64,000 nt of DNA from Leptolyngbyaceae cyanobacterium JSC-12 (GTDB lineage Bacteria; Cyanobacteriota; Cyanobacteriia; Leptolyngbyales; Leptolyngbyaceae). The stretch is from NCBI GenBank assembly GCA_000309945.1, contig CM001633.1, positions 208,723 through 272,722 of the forward strand, written 5' to 3'. Made by a program: the position numbers and the translations under genes. Positions 36,395 through 46,468 of this stretch are shown here, in pieces; the first letter of the stretch is position 1, and each line of letters opens with the position of its first letter. Below the pieces are notes generated by a model. It saw nothing but the letters and a program-made list of their open reading frames with translations. It was not told the origin of the DNA and did not search any database.

Positions 36395-36530
36395 CTAATA
36401 GGAGCAACTACTGACAATACCTTCTGACCAAAGGTAATCAGGTTCGTACTATCCTGCGGTTTTACTTTGATAACGTATTAGGCAGATATATCCAGGCTCA
36501 TCAAGACTGCCGTAATAACAGTTTTTTGAT

Positions 36531-36562
36531 AATTAGAACCTGCAAAGGGATAGGTTCTAATT
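36531..36562. promoter_or_regulatory. Operator-like inverted repeat B of the secretion locus
   Basis: AATTAGAACCT (36531-36541) and AGGTTCTAATT (36552-36562) are perfect 11-bp inverted copies with a 10-nt centre, one turn of the helix. This looks like a dimer binding site. The first ten bases recur at 36366-36375. Confidence 0.5.
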
Positions 36563-37032
36563 GGTTGACTTACGGATTTGAGTTATGAAATATACATAGA
36601 AATCTATTGAATTACTGCTGTGGCAATCATGAATGAGAGCCTTAAAAGCTGTGCACAAAAGCTTTTTGAAGTTTTCCTTCTTGCGCTTAAGACGCCTTAA
36701 ACTCAGTATAGAAGGTGAATATGAATTAAAAAAAGTTCTGAGATTCTCAGGTTGGCTAAATCTTCTGCCTTTGTTTACTGTGGTATACAGTGATCTGCGC
36801 TTCATCAAAATCACGGGTGTTCATATACCAATGAGTCAAACATCGGCTTTCAGCACGATTGACGAAAGCTTCACTCCATGGTTCTTTTCCTGGTGCTGGC
36901 AGCCTGTTTGACTCAGTTTCAGTCAATCTATTGGCTTATAAGTTAAAGGCTTGAACTCACTTAGCGAACTCATGTCTATTCGTTGTGACACGTCAATAGA
37001 CTCACAGCGAATCTATTCAAAGGAGGATTCTC

Positions 37033-37932
37033 ATGAGCATCAGTGCTCAAATGGAACTTAGTGCAGTACTCAATTTACTGCAAGATATTGATGATGTACT
37101 CGTTGCCAGAAGTGAGCGAGTATTTCGTGGAAGAGGCAGGGAAAATGAACTGTTCATTGGCGATGCAGAAGACAATATTGCAAGCGGTGGACGTGGCAAT
37201 GATCTGTTACGTGGAAATGATGGCAATGATCTATTGTTTGGCGGCAGCGGAGATGATGGATTGTTAGGAGGGCTTGGTATTGATGAACTGTTTGGTGGTC
37301 GAGGGCAAGACTTTCTATTTGGAGAGACTGGCAGCGATCGCCTATTTGGTGGACGTGGCGAAGATTTTCTTTCCAGTGGAGCGGATGACGATTTCTTATC
37401 GGGAGGACGCGGTGACGATACATTAATTGGTGGCGATGGTATTGATACCTTAACAGGAGGTCGTGGTAAAGATCAGTTTGTGTATGAAGGGGATATGTTT
37501 GCGAATGGCACTCTTGTGCCTGCTGGCAAGACAGGTATCAATATTCTGAATAGGCCAGATGTGATTACTGATTTCGAGATTGGTACCGATCAGTTTGCGT
37601 TTAGTCAGGCAGACTTGGGAATTGAAAACTTAGTGTTCCAGAGTGGACGTGCTTCTGAAATTGCAAATGATGGGAATGTGATTGTGTTGCAAGATGCATT
37701 TGCTTCTGCTGGAGCCGCTGCTCGGGCAATTGCAGATAATAACAACATCACAGCCGATGAAGGAATTTTCGTATACTTCAACTCCACACTGGGACTAACG
37801 CGAATGGCCTATTCACGTGATCTGAGTGATGGGGGAGACTTCAGTGTGTTGGCTAATTTGAATAATCAACGAGGTGAGGTGGGTATGGCAAACCTAGCAA
37901 AATTTACAGCATCTGACTTTACTCTCGTTTAG
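37033..37932 (+). CDS. RTX calcium-binding repeat protein, likely type I secretion cargo
   Basis: The 299-residue protein starts behind a strong AAAGGAGGA. Residues about 40-150 are an unbroken run of RTX nonapeptides (GGRGNDLLRG, GGSGDDGLLG, GGRGEDFLSS, GGDGIDTLTG), which bind calcium and fold into a beta-roll outside the cell. A C-terminal domain follows (DVITDFEIGTDQFAFSQADLG), typical of RTX ends and of the uncleaved C-terminal secretion signal. There is no N-terminal signal peptide. It is divergent from the secretion genes with operator-like repeats between. Confidence 0.9.
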   Translation: MSISAQMELSAVLNLLQDIDDVLVARSERVFRGRGRENELFIGDAEDNIASGGRGNDLLRGNDGNDLLFGGSGDDGLLGGLGIDELFGGRGQDFLFGETGSDRLFGGRGEDFLSSGADDDFLSGGRGDDTLIGGDGIDTLTGGRGKDQFVYEGDMFANGTLVPAGKTGINILNRPDVITDFEIGTDQFAFSQADLGIENLVFQSGRASEIANDGNVIVLQDAFASAGAAARAIADNNNITADEGIFVYFNSTLGLTRMAYSRDLSDGGDFSVLANLNNQRGEVGMANLAKFTASDFTLV

Positions 37933-38070
37933 CTGATCTAGTACAACAACCATACAACTTGCAGTTTAAGAAGGCTTGCCGATCTGGGTGCATCATTTTT
38001 TCCATGATGAGCTTTTCTGCAATGATTTAATTCATCAAATTTGTTGCCATCTAGTCAGGTTTATCTCGTT

Positions 38071-38874
38071 ATGAATCGTCGAATCTTAGAGTACGGAACA
38101 CTGGCTTGTTCCGCTATTATCGTTTATGGTTGGGTGAATTCTTCTGTCTTCAAGACAGAAATATCCAACTGTAAAAAGCAGAGTCAATCAACCTCAACTG
38201 TATCTCCAGAGAAAGATAATCATAAGGCTGAATTGACTAAACACTGTTTGCAGAAAGCATCTTTAGCCACAGCTTATGATATACCAAGGCAATTGTTTAA
38301 TATTCAATGGAGATGGTCTGAGTCAATTCTTTTGCCTAAGAATACAGAAGCAGTTTATGATGAGCTGCTATTGCAAGCTCAATCGTTAGCTAGTCGAAAT
38401 CAATTTGCAGAAGCAATCAAGCTATTGGCTGGTGTACCTAAAAATAGTCGTCATTATCAAACAGTTCAGCAACTTGAGGAAGACTGGTCACGGGAGCTGT
38501 TTCGGCAAGCTAATGAGCATTACCAACATGCTCAAATAGTAACTGCGATCGCACGACTCGACGCAATTCCATCGATGAGTCAATTACATTCTCGTTCGAT
38601 GGAATTACGACAACGGTGGAGCAGCCATCACAGGTTAGTTAATCAAGCGATCGCTGCTAACAAATCAGGAAATTGGCAAGGAGCAATTCAGGCAATTCAA
38701 TCATTGGAAGGGACACCAGTATACCATAGTGTGACTGTCCAGTCCCTATTGCAACAAGCAATGGCAGAATTTTATAAGCCGGACGCAACGTTTCTAGAAG
38801 TGGCTACTGAAGGGTTACCAAAAGTTAGCATCCCTGTTGCTTCACCTGAAACGCTATCAGATAAGCGTCGATAA
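38071..38874 (+). CDS. Hypothetical membrane-anchored protein with TPR-like helices
   Basis: The 267-residue protein starts at ATG 38071 (MNRRILEYGTLACSAIIVYGW), a likely membrane anchor; the frame could be extended to a TTG at 38041. The rest is helical, with repeat-like segments LLQAQSLASRNQFAEAIKLLAGVP, AIARLDAIPSM and AIAANKSGNWQGAIQAIQSL, resembling tetratricopeptide pairs. No catalytic motif is visible. It may belong with the secretion locus upstream. Confidence 0.6.
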   Translation: MNRRILEYGTLACSAIIVYGWVNSSVFKTEISNCKKQSQSTSTVSPEKDNHKAELTKHCLQKASLATAYDIPRQLFNIQWRWSESILLPKNTEAVYDELLLQAQSLASRNQFAEAIKLLAGVPKNSRHYQTVQQLEEDWSRELFRQANEHYQHAQIVTAIARLDAIPSMSQLHSRSMELRQRWSSHHRLVNQAIAANKSGNWQGAIQAIQSLEGTPVYHSVTVQSLLQQAMAEFYKPDATFLEVATEGLPKVSIPVASPETLSDKRR

Positions 38875-38901
38875 CTAGCACATCAACTGTAAAAGACTAG
38901 T

Positions 38902-40179
38902 TTATTGAGCGTTAGAGAATTCAATTCCAAATAATTGTTTGAGGAACAAGATGGGATCTTTTTGGGGCAGGCTCATCTCTACCAATAGATTTCGAGCAAG
39001 CTTGAGTTGAGCTGTACTGTATTGCTGCTGATTCTGAGCCTGAGAAACAGCTAAACCCAAATCATGAAACCATTTAGCTAGCACTGGTAGAGAATTTTCT
39101 AAGGTGATGGAGGCTTGATTCATAGAAAACTTGAGAATCCGTCGCTTAAAGACGGCATTGATTAATAAGTAATGTTCATCATCTTGAATTATCTCCCAAC
39201 GTGATTGAGGAATTGCTTTTTCACTCCATGAAACCCATAATCGCATCCGTTTTAGGATGAATTCCACTTCATTCTGGTTCGCCATATAGATGGCTATTGG
39301 TTTAAGTTTAGGTAAATCTAGAACCTGATGTGAAAGTTTGCTGATAACACTTGAAGAAGTAGTCAATGATTCAGATAAGATTGAAGTTTTGGGTGCTGAA
39401 GAGAGGAGAACAGATGCTTCAGAGGAAGGTATGATCGTTGAAACTTCCCAGCGATAACGATCTAGCCTTCCTCCTTCATGCATACAGCTTGGAAAGGGAT
39501 AGGCTTGTTTGGCGATGGGTTGATGAGTCTGCAGATCTAGATATTCCACATGCAACTGAATATCTGGAACATCATTTTGTTGCTTAGCAAATGTATATTC
39601 TGGTGGCGGTGGAACTAAGCAAAGTAAGCGAACGATTTGGACAATAGCAGAATTTTTGGTATCTTGAAGCTGAAAGACATTATGAGGTGGATTAAAAATA
39701 ACTCGTCCTTCTGGATCTACATAATAAGAAAGCATACATCCCTCAGGGATATAGAATAAAGCTCCAATATATCGATCAAGTTTGGGCTTTCGTCGCCTTA
39801 AATAGACGTAGTATTGAGTAGGTTCACTGAGTCCGCGTTCTTGATAACTGTAATCTTTTTTGAGTATCAACCGGGTGTTGGGTGTGATTGATTGAGTAGT
39901 TCCATGGCGATAGCGATCGCTTATTTCTCGTAAACCAAATTCTAAAATACTTTGAATTTGATTGGTTTCTAATTGGGTAATGAGAGTCCGAATGAATGCA
40001 ACTTTTGTCCTGACGGTGAGCTGGCTGGCTTGTAAAAGGATATCATGATGAGGGGCAAGACTCTCCGCTAAGCCTTCCTCAGCAGGCTCTGTTTGATCAG
40101 GTTCAGTTGTAACTTCATTTTGCATGTCACGTGTCTGAACCAAATGGGTATCAACTTTAGAAGAGGGAACACGATTCAT
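38902..40179 (-). CDS. Conserved hypothetical protein, function unknown
   Basis: The protein of about 425 residues is soluble, with no signal or transmembrane segment. It starts at ATG 40179; a TTG four codons earlier is possible. Segments such as YYVYLRRRKPKLDRYIGALFYIPEGCMLSYYV and the basic, aromatic C-terminal half with EFILKRMRLWVSW have no motif I recognise. Codon use and HIP1 sites look like its neighbours. It is convergent with the 38071 gene at 27 bp and may be unrelated to the secretion locus. Confidence 0.6.
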   Translation of the reverse strand: MNRVPSSKVDTHLVQTRDMQNEVTTEPDQTEPAEEGLAESLAPHHDILLQASQLTVRTKVAFIRTLITQLETNQIQSILEFGLREISDRYRHGTTQSITPNTRLILKKDYSYQERGLSEPTQYYVYLRRRKPKLDRYIGALFYIPEGCMLSYYVDPEGRVIFNPPHNVFQLQDTKNSAIVQIVRLLCLVPPPPEYTFAKQQNDVPDIQLHVEYLDLQTHQPIAKQAYPFPSCMHEGGRLDRYRWEVSTIIPSSEASVLLSSAPKTSILSESLTTSSSVISKLSHQVLDLPKLKPIAIYMANQNEVEFILKRMRLWVSWSEKAIPQSRWEIIQDDEHYLLINAVFKRRILKFSMNQASITLENSLPVLAKWFHDLGLAVSQAQNQQQYSTAQLKLARNLLVEMSLPQKDPILFLKQLFGIEFSNAQ

Positions 40180-40296
40180 ATCAAAGATCAAACAGGGATT
40201 TCATAAGAATCTACTCGATCAAATCAATAGATTCAGGATGTTTAACGCGTTCTTGATAAAATCATTGTATCTTACAGTTTTTCTTAACCCAATCGC

Positions 40297-40656
40297 TCAA
40301 CCTAGTAACCCCTGAGGGATGCTCACCAATTCTCGATTCTCCTGCAGTCGCGCCAGTAGTATGTGTAGAGCCGTGGCAATCACCCCTTTGTTCATCGAAG
40401 AAATCAGGATTCCAGCCTTACCATCCTCTCTAGGCGTAAGCGTTGGGATTAAGCAAGTTTCCAGCTAGGTTTCAAACACGACTCGATTACAAGCCCCATC
40501 GACAGTAAATGCGGCACTCAACTGGTATTCACAGTAAGCCACGATCAGGTTGACCTGAGTTGCCTTATAGTGGCGCTCAAACTCAGCGCGAGTCAGGCGA
40601 TCGCCACTCTCCAGGGGTGGAATCGGAATGGAGCGGGCAGGCTGCTGCAACACCAT
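40297..40656 (-). pseudogene. Decayed gene with a Uma2-like N-terminus and an in-frame stop
   Basis: The first 30 residues, MVLQQPARSIPIPPLESGDRL then TRAEFERHYKA, match the start of Uma2 (DUF820) nucleases as I remember them. After that the family pattern is lost. The frame meets a TAG at 40465-40467 and then stays open in the same frame to a TGA at 40297-40299, with a well-formed helical stretch (ATALHILLARLQENRELV). It is best read as a remnant made by deletion and point mutation. The nuclease core PDxxxxIEV is absent. Confidence 0.55.
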
Positions 40657-40785
40657 AAAGCTCTAGGGAATGAAGGAGATAATGTACATTTTAGTCAGAT
40701 TGTGGGGTGATTAAAACATCGCTGCATCAATGTCTGTTTCGTTAAAAACCGTTGAATAGTCAAGCGCATATTCTGTGTTCAGGCT

Positions 40786-41601
40786 TTAAATAGAAAAGCA
40801 TACGTTTTGCTGAGTCAATCGTGTTTCTATGGCGGCTGTAGTTAATGGTCTTGAGAAAAAATATCCTTGACCAAATTGATAGCCTAGTTGTCGCAATCGT
40901 TCTAATTGGTGTTGTGTTTCGATGCCTTCTGCAATCAGCTTTAGGTCTAATTGGTGACTGAGGGCGGCGATGGTTTCAACAATTTGGCGATCGCGCTTGC
41001 CAGCTTGAATTTGATCCACAAAGACGCGATCGACTTTGAGGTTATCAACGGGTAAGCAATGCAGATAGTTTAAGGACGAGTAGCCCGTACCAAAATCGTC
41101 AATACTAATCTCAATTCCTCGTTCTTTCAACTGGCTGAGTAGAGTAATGGTCGATTCAACATCTTCAATCAACATGCTTTCCGTCAATTCTAAAGCCAGA
41201 CCAGTTCCGGGCAACCGAGTTTGTGTGAGCACGCGATCGACTTCTGCCAGCAGATCCGGTTGGCGCAAATCCTGGGCTGAGAGATTGACACTCACCTTCA
41301 AAGCAGGGAGTTCCGGGAAAGCCGTCTGCCATGCCACCAGTTGCTCACAGGCGCTCCACAGCGCCCAATAGTCTAGTCGCGTAATTAGTCCGGTTTCTTC
41401 GGCAACTGCAATAAAGTCTCCAGGCAGTTTCATCCCCTGGGTGGGATGTTGCCAGCGGATCAGGGCTTCAAATCCCGCAATGCATCCCGTATCCAACGCC
41501 ACAATCGGTTGATAGTGCAGCACAAATTCCTGATTTTCGATCGCGCGGCGAAGATCGTTTTCTAAATGGAGACGCTGCAGGGCTTGGGTATGCATCTCCG
41601 T
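40786..41601 (-). pseudogene. EAL domain half of an IS-split diguanylate cyclase/phosphodiesterase
   Basis: The frame holds a whole EAL domain of c-di-GMP phosphodiesterases: [10 protein letters not shown] (signature), NLSAQDL, ELTESMLIED, DDFGTGYSSLNYL and DRVFVD, all with the expected acidic residues. An ATG at 41593-41595 could start translation on its own, but in the ancestral gene TTTAAT at 42134-42129 was joined to ACGGAG at 41601, giving the continuous sequence [16 protein letters not shown]. The domain could still be active if expressed from a promoter in the IS. Confidence 0.85.
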
Positions 41602-42128
41602 AATGAACTACCCCGCTGCAAGCAGACGGGGTATCAGAATCAAAAAAGAGTAAGCTGCTCATCTCGGTGTAGCTTGAGATATTCGTTACCCTGATTTTTG
41701 ACGTAGTTCGCAATCATCCCTTCATCCCCGTGTTTCCCAACTGTACTTGCAAAATAGCCATCACTCCAAAACTCTCCACCCCATAGCTTTTGCTTCACCT
41801 GAGGACAACGCCGAAACACTTCCCTTGCGGTCAAACTCTTGATCATTTTGACCAATTTGGTCACGCTGTATGTCGGCACCGATTGGACTAAAAAGTGCAC
41901 ATGGTCTTTGTCTACACCGATTTCTATAAATTTAATCTCGTAGCGTTTCTCAATCTCCAGGCAAACTTCTCGCAAAACTTCATCGACCTGTTCATCAAAC
42001 ACAGCCCGCCGATACTTTGCTGGAAACACAAGGTGGTATAGCAAAACCGTAACGTTATGACTTTTGTGGATGTACTCGCTCATCCCTGCATTTTACGCTG
42101 CAGAGCAGCGGGGAATTGACCCATAGAG
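41602..42128 (-). mobile_element. IS200/IS605-family element, copy 2, inside the GGDEF-EAL gene
   Basis: The 527-bp element is identical to copy 1 (307-834) except for one missing G in the subterminal hairpin (CAGACGGGG here, CAGGACGGGG there). The insertion lies exactly after TTTAAT on the tnpA strand and removes no host base: the flanks join in frame. No target duplication is present, as expected for this family. Confidence 0.9.
41640..42083 (-). CDS. tnpA: IS200-type Y1/HUH transposase TnpA, copy 2
   Basis: This 147-residue protein is identical to the product of 346-789, with the HUH pair in DHVHFLV and the catalytic-Tyr candidate in ANYVKNQG. The identity of both copies points to recent movement. 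Confidence 0.93.
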   Translation of the reverse strand: MSEYIHKSHNVTVLLYHLVFPAKYRRAVFDEQVDEVLREVCLEIEKRYEIKFIEIGVDKDHVHFLVQSVPTYSVTKLVKMIKSLTAREVFRRCPQVKQKLWGGEFWSDGYFASTVGKHGDEGMIANYVKNQGNEYLKLHRDEQLTLF

Positions 42129-44870
42129 ATTAAAGATTTCATACCGCGCCTTGCCATTGCGCTTTGCCCGATACATGGCTATATCAGCATCTCGCAGCAG
42201 GTCAGAGGCTTGCTCATAGTCTTCTGTCCCCAACACAATGCCAATGCTGCCGGTTGTATATACTTCCCGGTTCTCAATCAGGATGGGGGACTGCAACATG
42301 GCAAAAATTCGTTCTGTTGCGCGGATAGCTTCTTGACTGTGGTCGATATCCTCTAGCAAAATTACAAACTCATCCCCGCCCAGCCGAGCAACCAAGTCAG
42401 TACTTCGCAGTGTGGTTTGGAGTTTTTGGGCGATCGCAATTAATAACTGATCACCTGCTAAATGCCCTAAGCTATCGTTAATGACTTTGAACCGATCGAG
42501 ATCCAAAAAAAGCACGGCGAACTGGTAATGCTTCAGTCGTTTAACCCGATGGATCGATAATTCCAACCGTTCAATCAAGAGTTGACGATTGGGTAATCCG
42601 GTGAGCGCATCATGCAGGGCATCATGTTGCAATTGCTGCTGAACTTGAATGCGCTCCGTCACATCCCGCGATGTGGTTTGTAGTTGGATAACGTTTCCAG
42701 TTGCATCCAGAATCGGTTTGGTGAGGGTTTCAAACCAGATATATTCACCCGACTTGTGCCGAATCCGGTAGGTAATCGGGACTGACTTTCCCTGTGTTGC
42801 AGCGCTATGGATTTTCTGATAGATGCGCTCGCGATCGTCAGGATGAAAGAACTCATAGGGATCTTGTCCCAGCATTTCCTGATAGCGATATCCCAGCAGG
42901 GCTTCGCAGGATGGACTAACATACCTATATCGCCCATCCAGGTCATGCAAGCAGACGAGATCGTTCATATTTTCTGCCAGTAACCGATAGCGGGTTTCAC
43001 TCTCGCGCAAGGCGGCTTCCGCTTGTTTGCGATCGCTAACATCCAGAATCAGCGTATCCCAAATAATGTCACCATTGGCCTGCTGAGTCGGCCTACCCGC
43101 TGCCTCCAACCACTTTTCGCATCCCGATGGGGTGATAATCCGCCAAGCGTGGAACCAAGGTTGCAGCGTTTGAGCCGACTCCATCACCGAAGCCCGCATT
43201 TCCGGCAAGTCTTCTGGATGAATCATTTGCCACAGAATGGTGGCATCTTCTACCACCTGCTCAGCCTCCACCTCCCACAATCGATAACAGCCCGCACTCA
43301 TATACAGCACACCATCAGTACCATCGGTGCGGAGGATATAACGGAAAATGGCCCCTGGCACATTGGCGGCCATATTTTGAAAGCGGATTTCGCTTTCTCG
43401 TAACGCCGCCGCAACTCGTTGGCGCTCTGCCAGTTCCAGTTGCACTTGTTGATAAAGACTAGCTTGCTGAATCGCGATTTCTAGTTGCGCTGTAACCGCC
43501 CGGGCTAACTCAACCTGAGCATCGCGCCAAATGAAGGGGTGCTGGGTCGTGGTGATGGTAAAACTGCCCCACAGATTGCCGTTAATCACTAGCGGAATCA
43601 GCAACCATGCTCCGGGGAGGATTTTGGCAATTTCCTGGTTAATCTCATCCCGCAGTTCAGCGGTCGATTGAAGTTGTACACACTGCAACTGCTTCAGTTG
43701 GGCAGCAAAGGGATTGCCTTCATCGGCAATTTCAAACCCAATCAGGCTTGGACTATCTGGGTTGTGGCGAAACTCCGCCAGATGCTTCCAAATCCCTTGC
43801 TCTGGTAAATACTGCACCACAAAGCAATCCAGATTTTTCAACAGTTGTGCTGTTTCCGCAGTGGCCGTGGCAAAAATGGTCGCTAAATCTAGGGAGTTAC
43901 GGATTGCTTGAACCACTCGGTTCAATGCCTGTTGCTGAAGCATTTTTTCCTGCAAACGAGTAACGTCCCGCCCCACCGATTGAATCTCGATTAATTCTCC
44001 ATGGTCATCAAAGATGCCGATATTGAGCCAATGGGTCCAACCAATCTGATTGTTTGGCCGCAGGTCTTGATTGATATTTTCAAAGCTGGGATTTTCTGGA
44101 CTGAGGGCAGCAATCTTGCGATGCAGGATTTCGATCTCCTCAGGGGGCACAAAGCGACTCCAGGGGAGACCTATTATCTCGTCTACGGTGCATCCCAAGG
44201 TCAGACAAAGGGCATCGTTGGCAAAGGTAATGGTGGTATCGGGAAGCGATCGCAAGATCAAATCGGTTTGCGCTTGAACCACCTGACGGTAACGCTGCTG
44301 ACTATTCAGTTCACTATTCAGTAGAGTATTTTCCACAATTTGCTGTTCTAATTCTCGGCGTTGACGTTCTGCCTCCTGGCGTTTTCGCTCGGTAATATCT
44401 TGAAACGCTGCGATCGTACAGATCACCTGCCCCTGGACATCCACAATCGGAGTAGCCCACATCTCCAGCGATACCACCCGATCAGACCGCTGGACTTCCA
44501 GATCATCCGCCCGCGCGGTTTGTCCAGCCAGTGCGAGCGTACTGGGCAACGATTCCACAGGATAAAGCTGCTGCGTCCCCGCCTGATAAACCTGGAACAA
44601 CGCTGAGAATTGCGCCAACTCCAATTGGGCAGGAGGATCAACCCCCAGCAAGGAGCGCCCCATGGGATTGAGATAAGTCACTTTCCCCAGCAAATTGTGA
44701 ATTGCGATGCCGATGGGAGCCGCATCAAAAAACTGAATTAGCCAAGCTTCAGAGGCGGACGTACCGGCATCAGCAGACAGGAATTCGACCAGGAGTTTGA
44801 CAGCTTCCGGCGTTTTTTCCCAATCTTCAGGAGAAATCTGCTCTATCGAGAAGGGATGCCGTTTTGCCAT
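42093..44870 (-). pseudogene. PAS/GAF/PAS/GGDEF half of an IS-split diguanylate cyclase/phosphodiesterase
   Basis: The 925-residue frame has two PAS domains (about 45-165 and 195-305), a GAF domain (about 320-470), two more PAS domains (about 490-620 and 625-745), and a GGDEF domain (about 755-914). The active motif GGDEF is intact and preceded by RSTDLVARL, which carries the RxxD inhibitory site. This half can make c-di-GMP in principle. The last eleven residues come from the IS. The ancestral enzyme continued into the EAL domain at 41601, so the insertion uncoupled synthesis from hydrolysis. Confidence 0.88.
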
Positions 44871-45367
44871 AACTGTGGCAGTGAGGAGAGGATAAAACGC
44901 TGATCTAAAGTGTGCCCACTTTTTTGAAGATAAGCAATTTTCTAATTCCTTACAAGAAATTCTGGTTACTACTCAGGCTCTCGCCCAGTGGCACAACGCC
45001 CTCATCCCCTAGCCCCTCCTCCCATAATAAAGAGAAAGGTAGCTGAAAACTCCTTTCCCTTCGTCCATTTTGGAAGAGGGGAACACAAGGGGGGAGGGCG
45101 GCTCGGGCAGGATTTGCCTAATGGATAGCCCAAAAAGGGAGAAGGGGAACCGAACCAAGGTCTTAGCTATTCTCCCTTCTTGGGGTTGGGGTGAGGGTAG
45201 GCTGAGTAGTTACTTTCAGTTTTCGATGCGCTGGTAAGTTTGTTTATGGGTCATCCCATATTTCCTGAATTCAAAGCTGAGTAGTTGCCATTAGTCGTAA
45301 GGATGAGGGGCACGGCACGCAGTACCCCTCCCTCCAGCAGACAACTGCACTGCTGAAAGACTTTGGA
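44871..45367. repeat. Intergenic region with degenerate GC-rich palindromic repeats
   Basis: No gene is seen. From about 44990 to 45200 there are degenerate copies of the element CCCCTAGCCCCTCCTCCC ... GGAAGAGGGG and GGGTTGGGGTGAGGG, the same family as the copies lying inside coding regions at 51550-51596 and 56517-56672. The rest holds the upstream region of the GGDEF gene and the downstream region of the cobW gene. Confidence 0.55.
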
Positions 45368-46459
45368 TCAGGCAAGGCAGGCTGCTAACTGTTGTTTCAG
45401 TTCATCTGCATTTAGGTTGCGCCCGATCAAGACCATCTGAGTTTTCGGCGGAGTTCGCCATTCTTCTCCTTGCAGGTCGAACCGGGGACCACTCAGTTGG
45501 AAGATATTGCGGAGATCACTTTCTGCAAACCAGAGAATTCCTTTAGCTCGGAAGACTTCTTTAGATAATTGGTTTTGCAAAAACAGTTCAAACTTTTTCA
45601 CATCGAAGGGGCGATCGCTCTCAAAGGCGATCGACACAAACCCATCATTATCTAGATGATCGGAATGGTGATGATGGTGTTCATGAGGATGATGGGTATG
45701 AGCTTCATGATGATCATGCGAATGATGGTGATGATCGGGCGAATGATCATCGCGATCGCGCTGAGTTTGCTCAATCTCTTCTTGAACAAGATCAGCATAG
45801 GCTTCTGGATTGTTGTAGCCCACATCTAAAATTAGTGGCAACGGCACCTCGCCATACTGGCTATGAAGAATCCTAGCTCCTACCTTGACTGTGCTAATGT
45901 AGGCTTCTAGTTCTTTGATCTTCTCTGGCGAAGCGAGATCCGTTTTGTTTAAGATTGTGACATCTCCGTAAGCAATTTGCTTGAAGGCCGCTTCACTATC
46001 AAAGTGATCGGGAGTAAAGCTTTCCGCATCAACAACTGTAATAATTGAGTCAAGCCGTGTGAAATCGCGCAATTCAGTGCCTAAAAACGTCAGAATAATC
46101 GGCAGCGGATCGGCAACTCCAGTGGTTTCGATGACCATGTAATCCACTCGATCGTCCCGTTCGAGTACGTTGTACACTGCATCCACTAGTCCATCATTGA
46201 TAGTGCAACAAATACAGCCATTACTCAATTCCAGCATATCTTCGTCCATGGACACGAGTAACTGACTGTCAATGTTGATATCGCCAAATTCATTCACAAG
46301 AACAGCAACCTTTAAATCATGGCGATTGTTCAAAATGTGATTCAGCAGCGTCGTCTTTCCACTGCCCAAAAAGCCTGTGATGATAGTAACTGGCATTCCT
46401 CGCTTGGGAATTTCTAAAGTCGTTGGATTGGAAACAGTTGCTAGGTCAGTCATATCCAA
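45368..46459 (-). CDS. CobW/COG0523 GTPase, His-rich metal chaperone
   Basis: The 363-residue G3E-family GTPase has Walker A GFLGSGKTTLLNH, the metal-binding CxCC in NGCICCTIN, the GTP-specificity motif NKTD, and a C-terminal CobW domain. A His-rich stretch (about 235-265, repeated HHHHSHDHH and HEHHHHHSD) can hold several zinc ions. Such proteins deliver zinc, cobalt or another metal to target enzymes. It is the last gene of the sufE-cobW-cobW operon, 9 bp behind its paralogue. The Fur/Zur-like box before sufE suggests zinc regulation. Confidence 0.9.
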   Translation of the reverse strand: MDMTDLATVSNPTTLEIPKRGMPVTIITGFLGSGKTTLLNHILNNRHDLKVAVLVNEFGDINIDSQLLVSMDEDMLELSNGCICCTINDGLVDAVYNVLERDDRVDYMVIETTGVADPLPIILTFLGTELRDFTRLDSIITVVDAESFTPDHFDSEAAFKQIAYGDVTILNKTDLASPEKIKELEAYISTVKVGARILHSQYGEVPLPLILDVGYNNPEAYADLVQEEIEQTQRDRDDHSPDHHHHSHDHHEAHTHHPHEHHHHHSDHLDNDGFVSIAFESDRPFDVKKFELFLQNQLSKEVFRAKGILWFAESDLRNIFQLSGPRFDLQGEEWRTPPKTQMVLIGRNLNADELKQQLAACLA

Positions 46460-46468
46460 TTCCTCAAA

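Larger units (their letters stand above)
36240..37032. promoter_or_regulatory. Divergent control region of the secretion locus
   Basis: These 793 bp lie between the parvulin gene (minus) and the RTX gene (plus). Short frames at 36557-36814 and 36633-36911 have no supporting signal. The region holds two inverted repeats built from the same TTAGAACC/GGTTCTAA half-sites, listed separately. It most likely carries promoters in both directions. Confidence 0.5.

Noticed and set aside
36557-36911. Two short overlapping frames in the divergent control region
   Set aside because: Neither has a ribosome-binding site or recognisable protein pattern; the region is better explained as regulatory.
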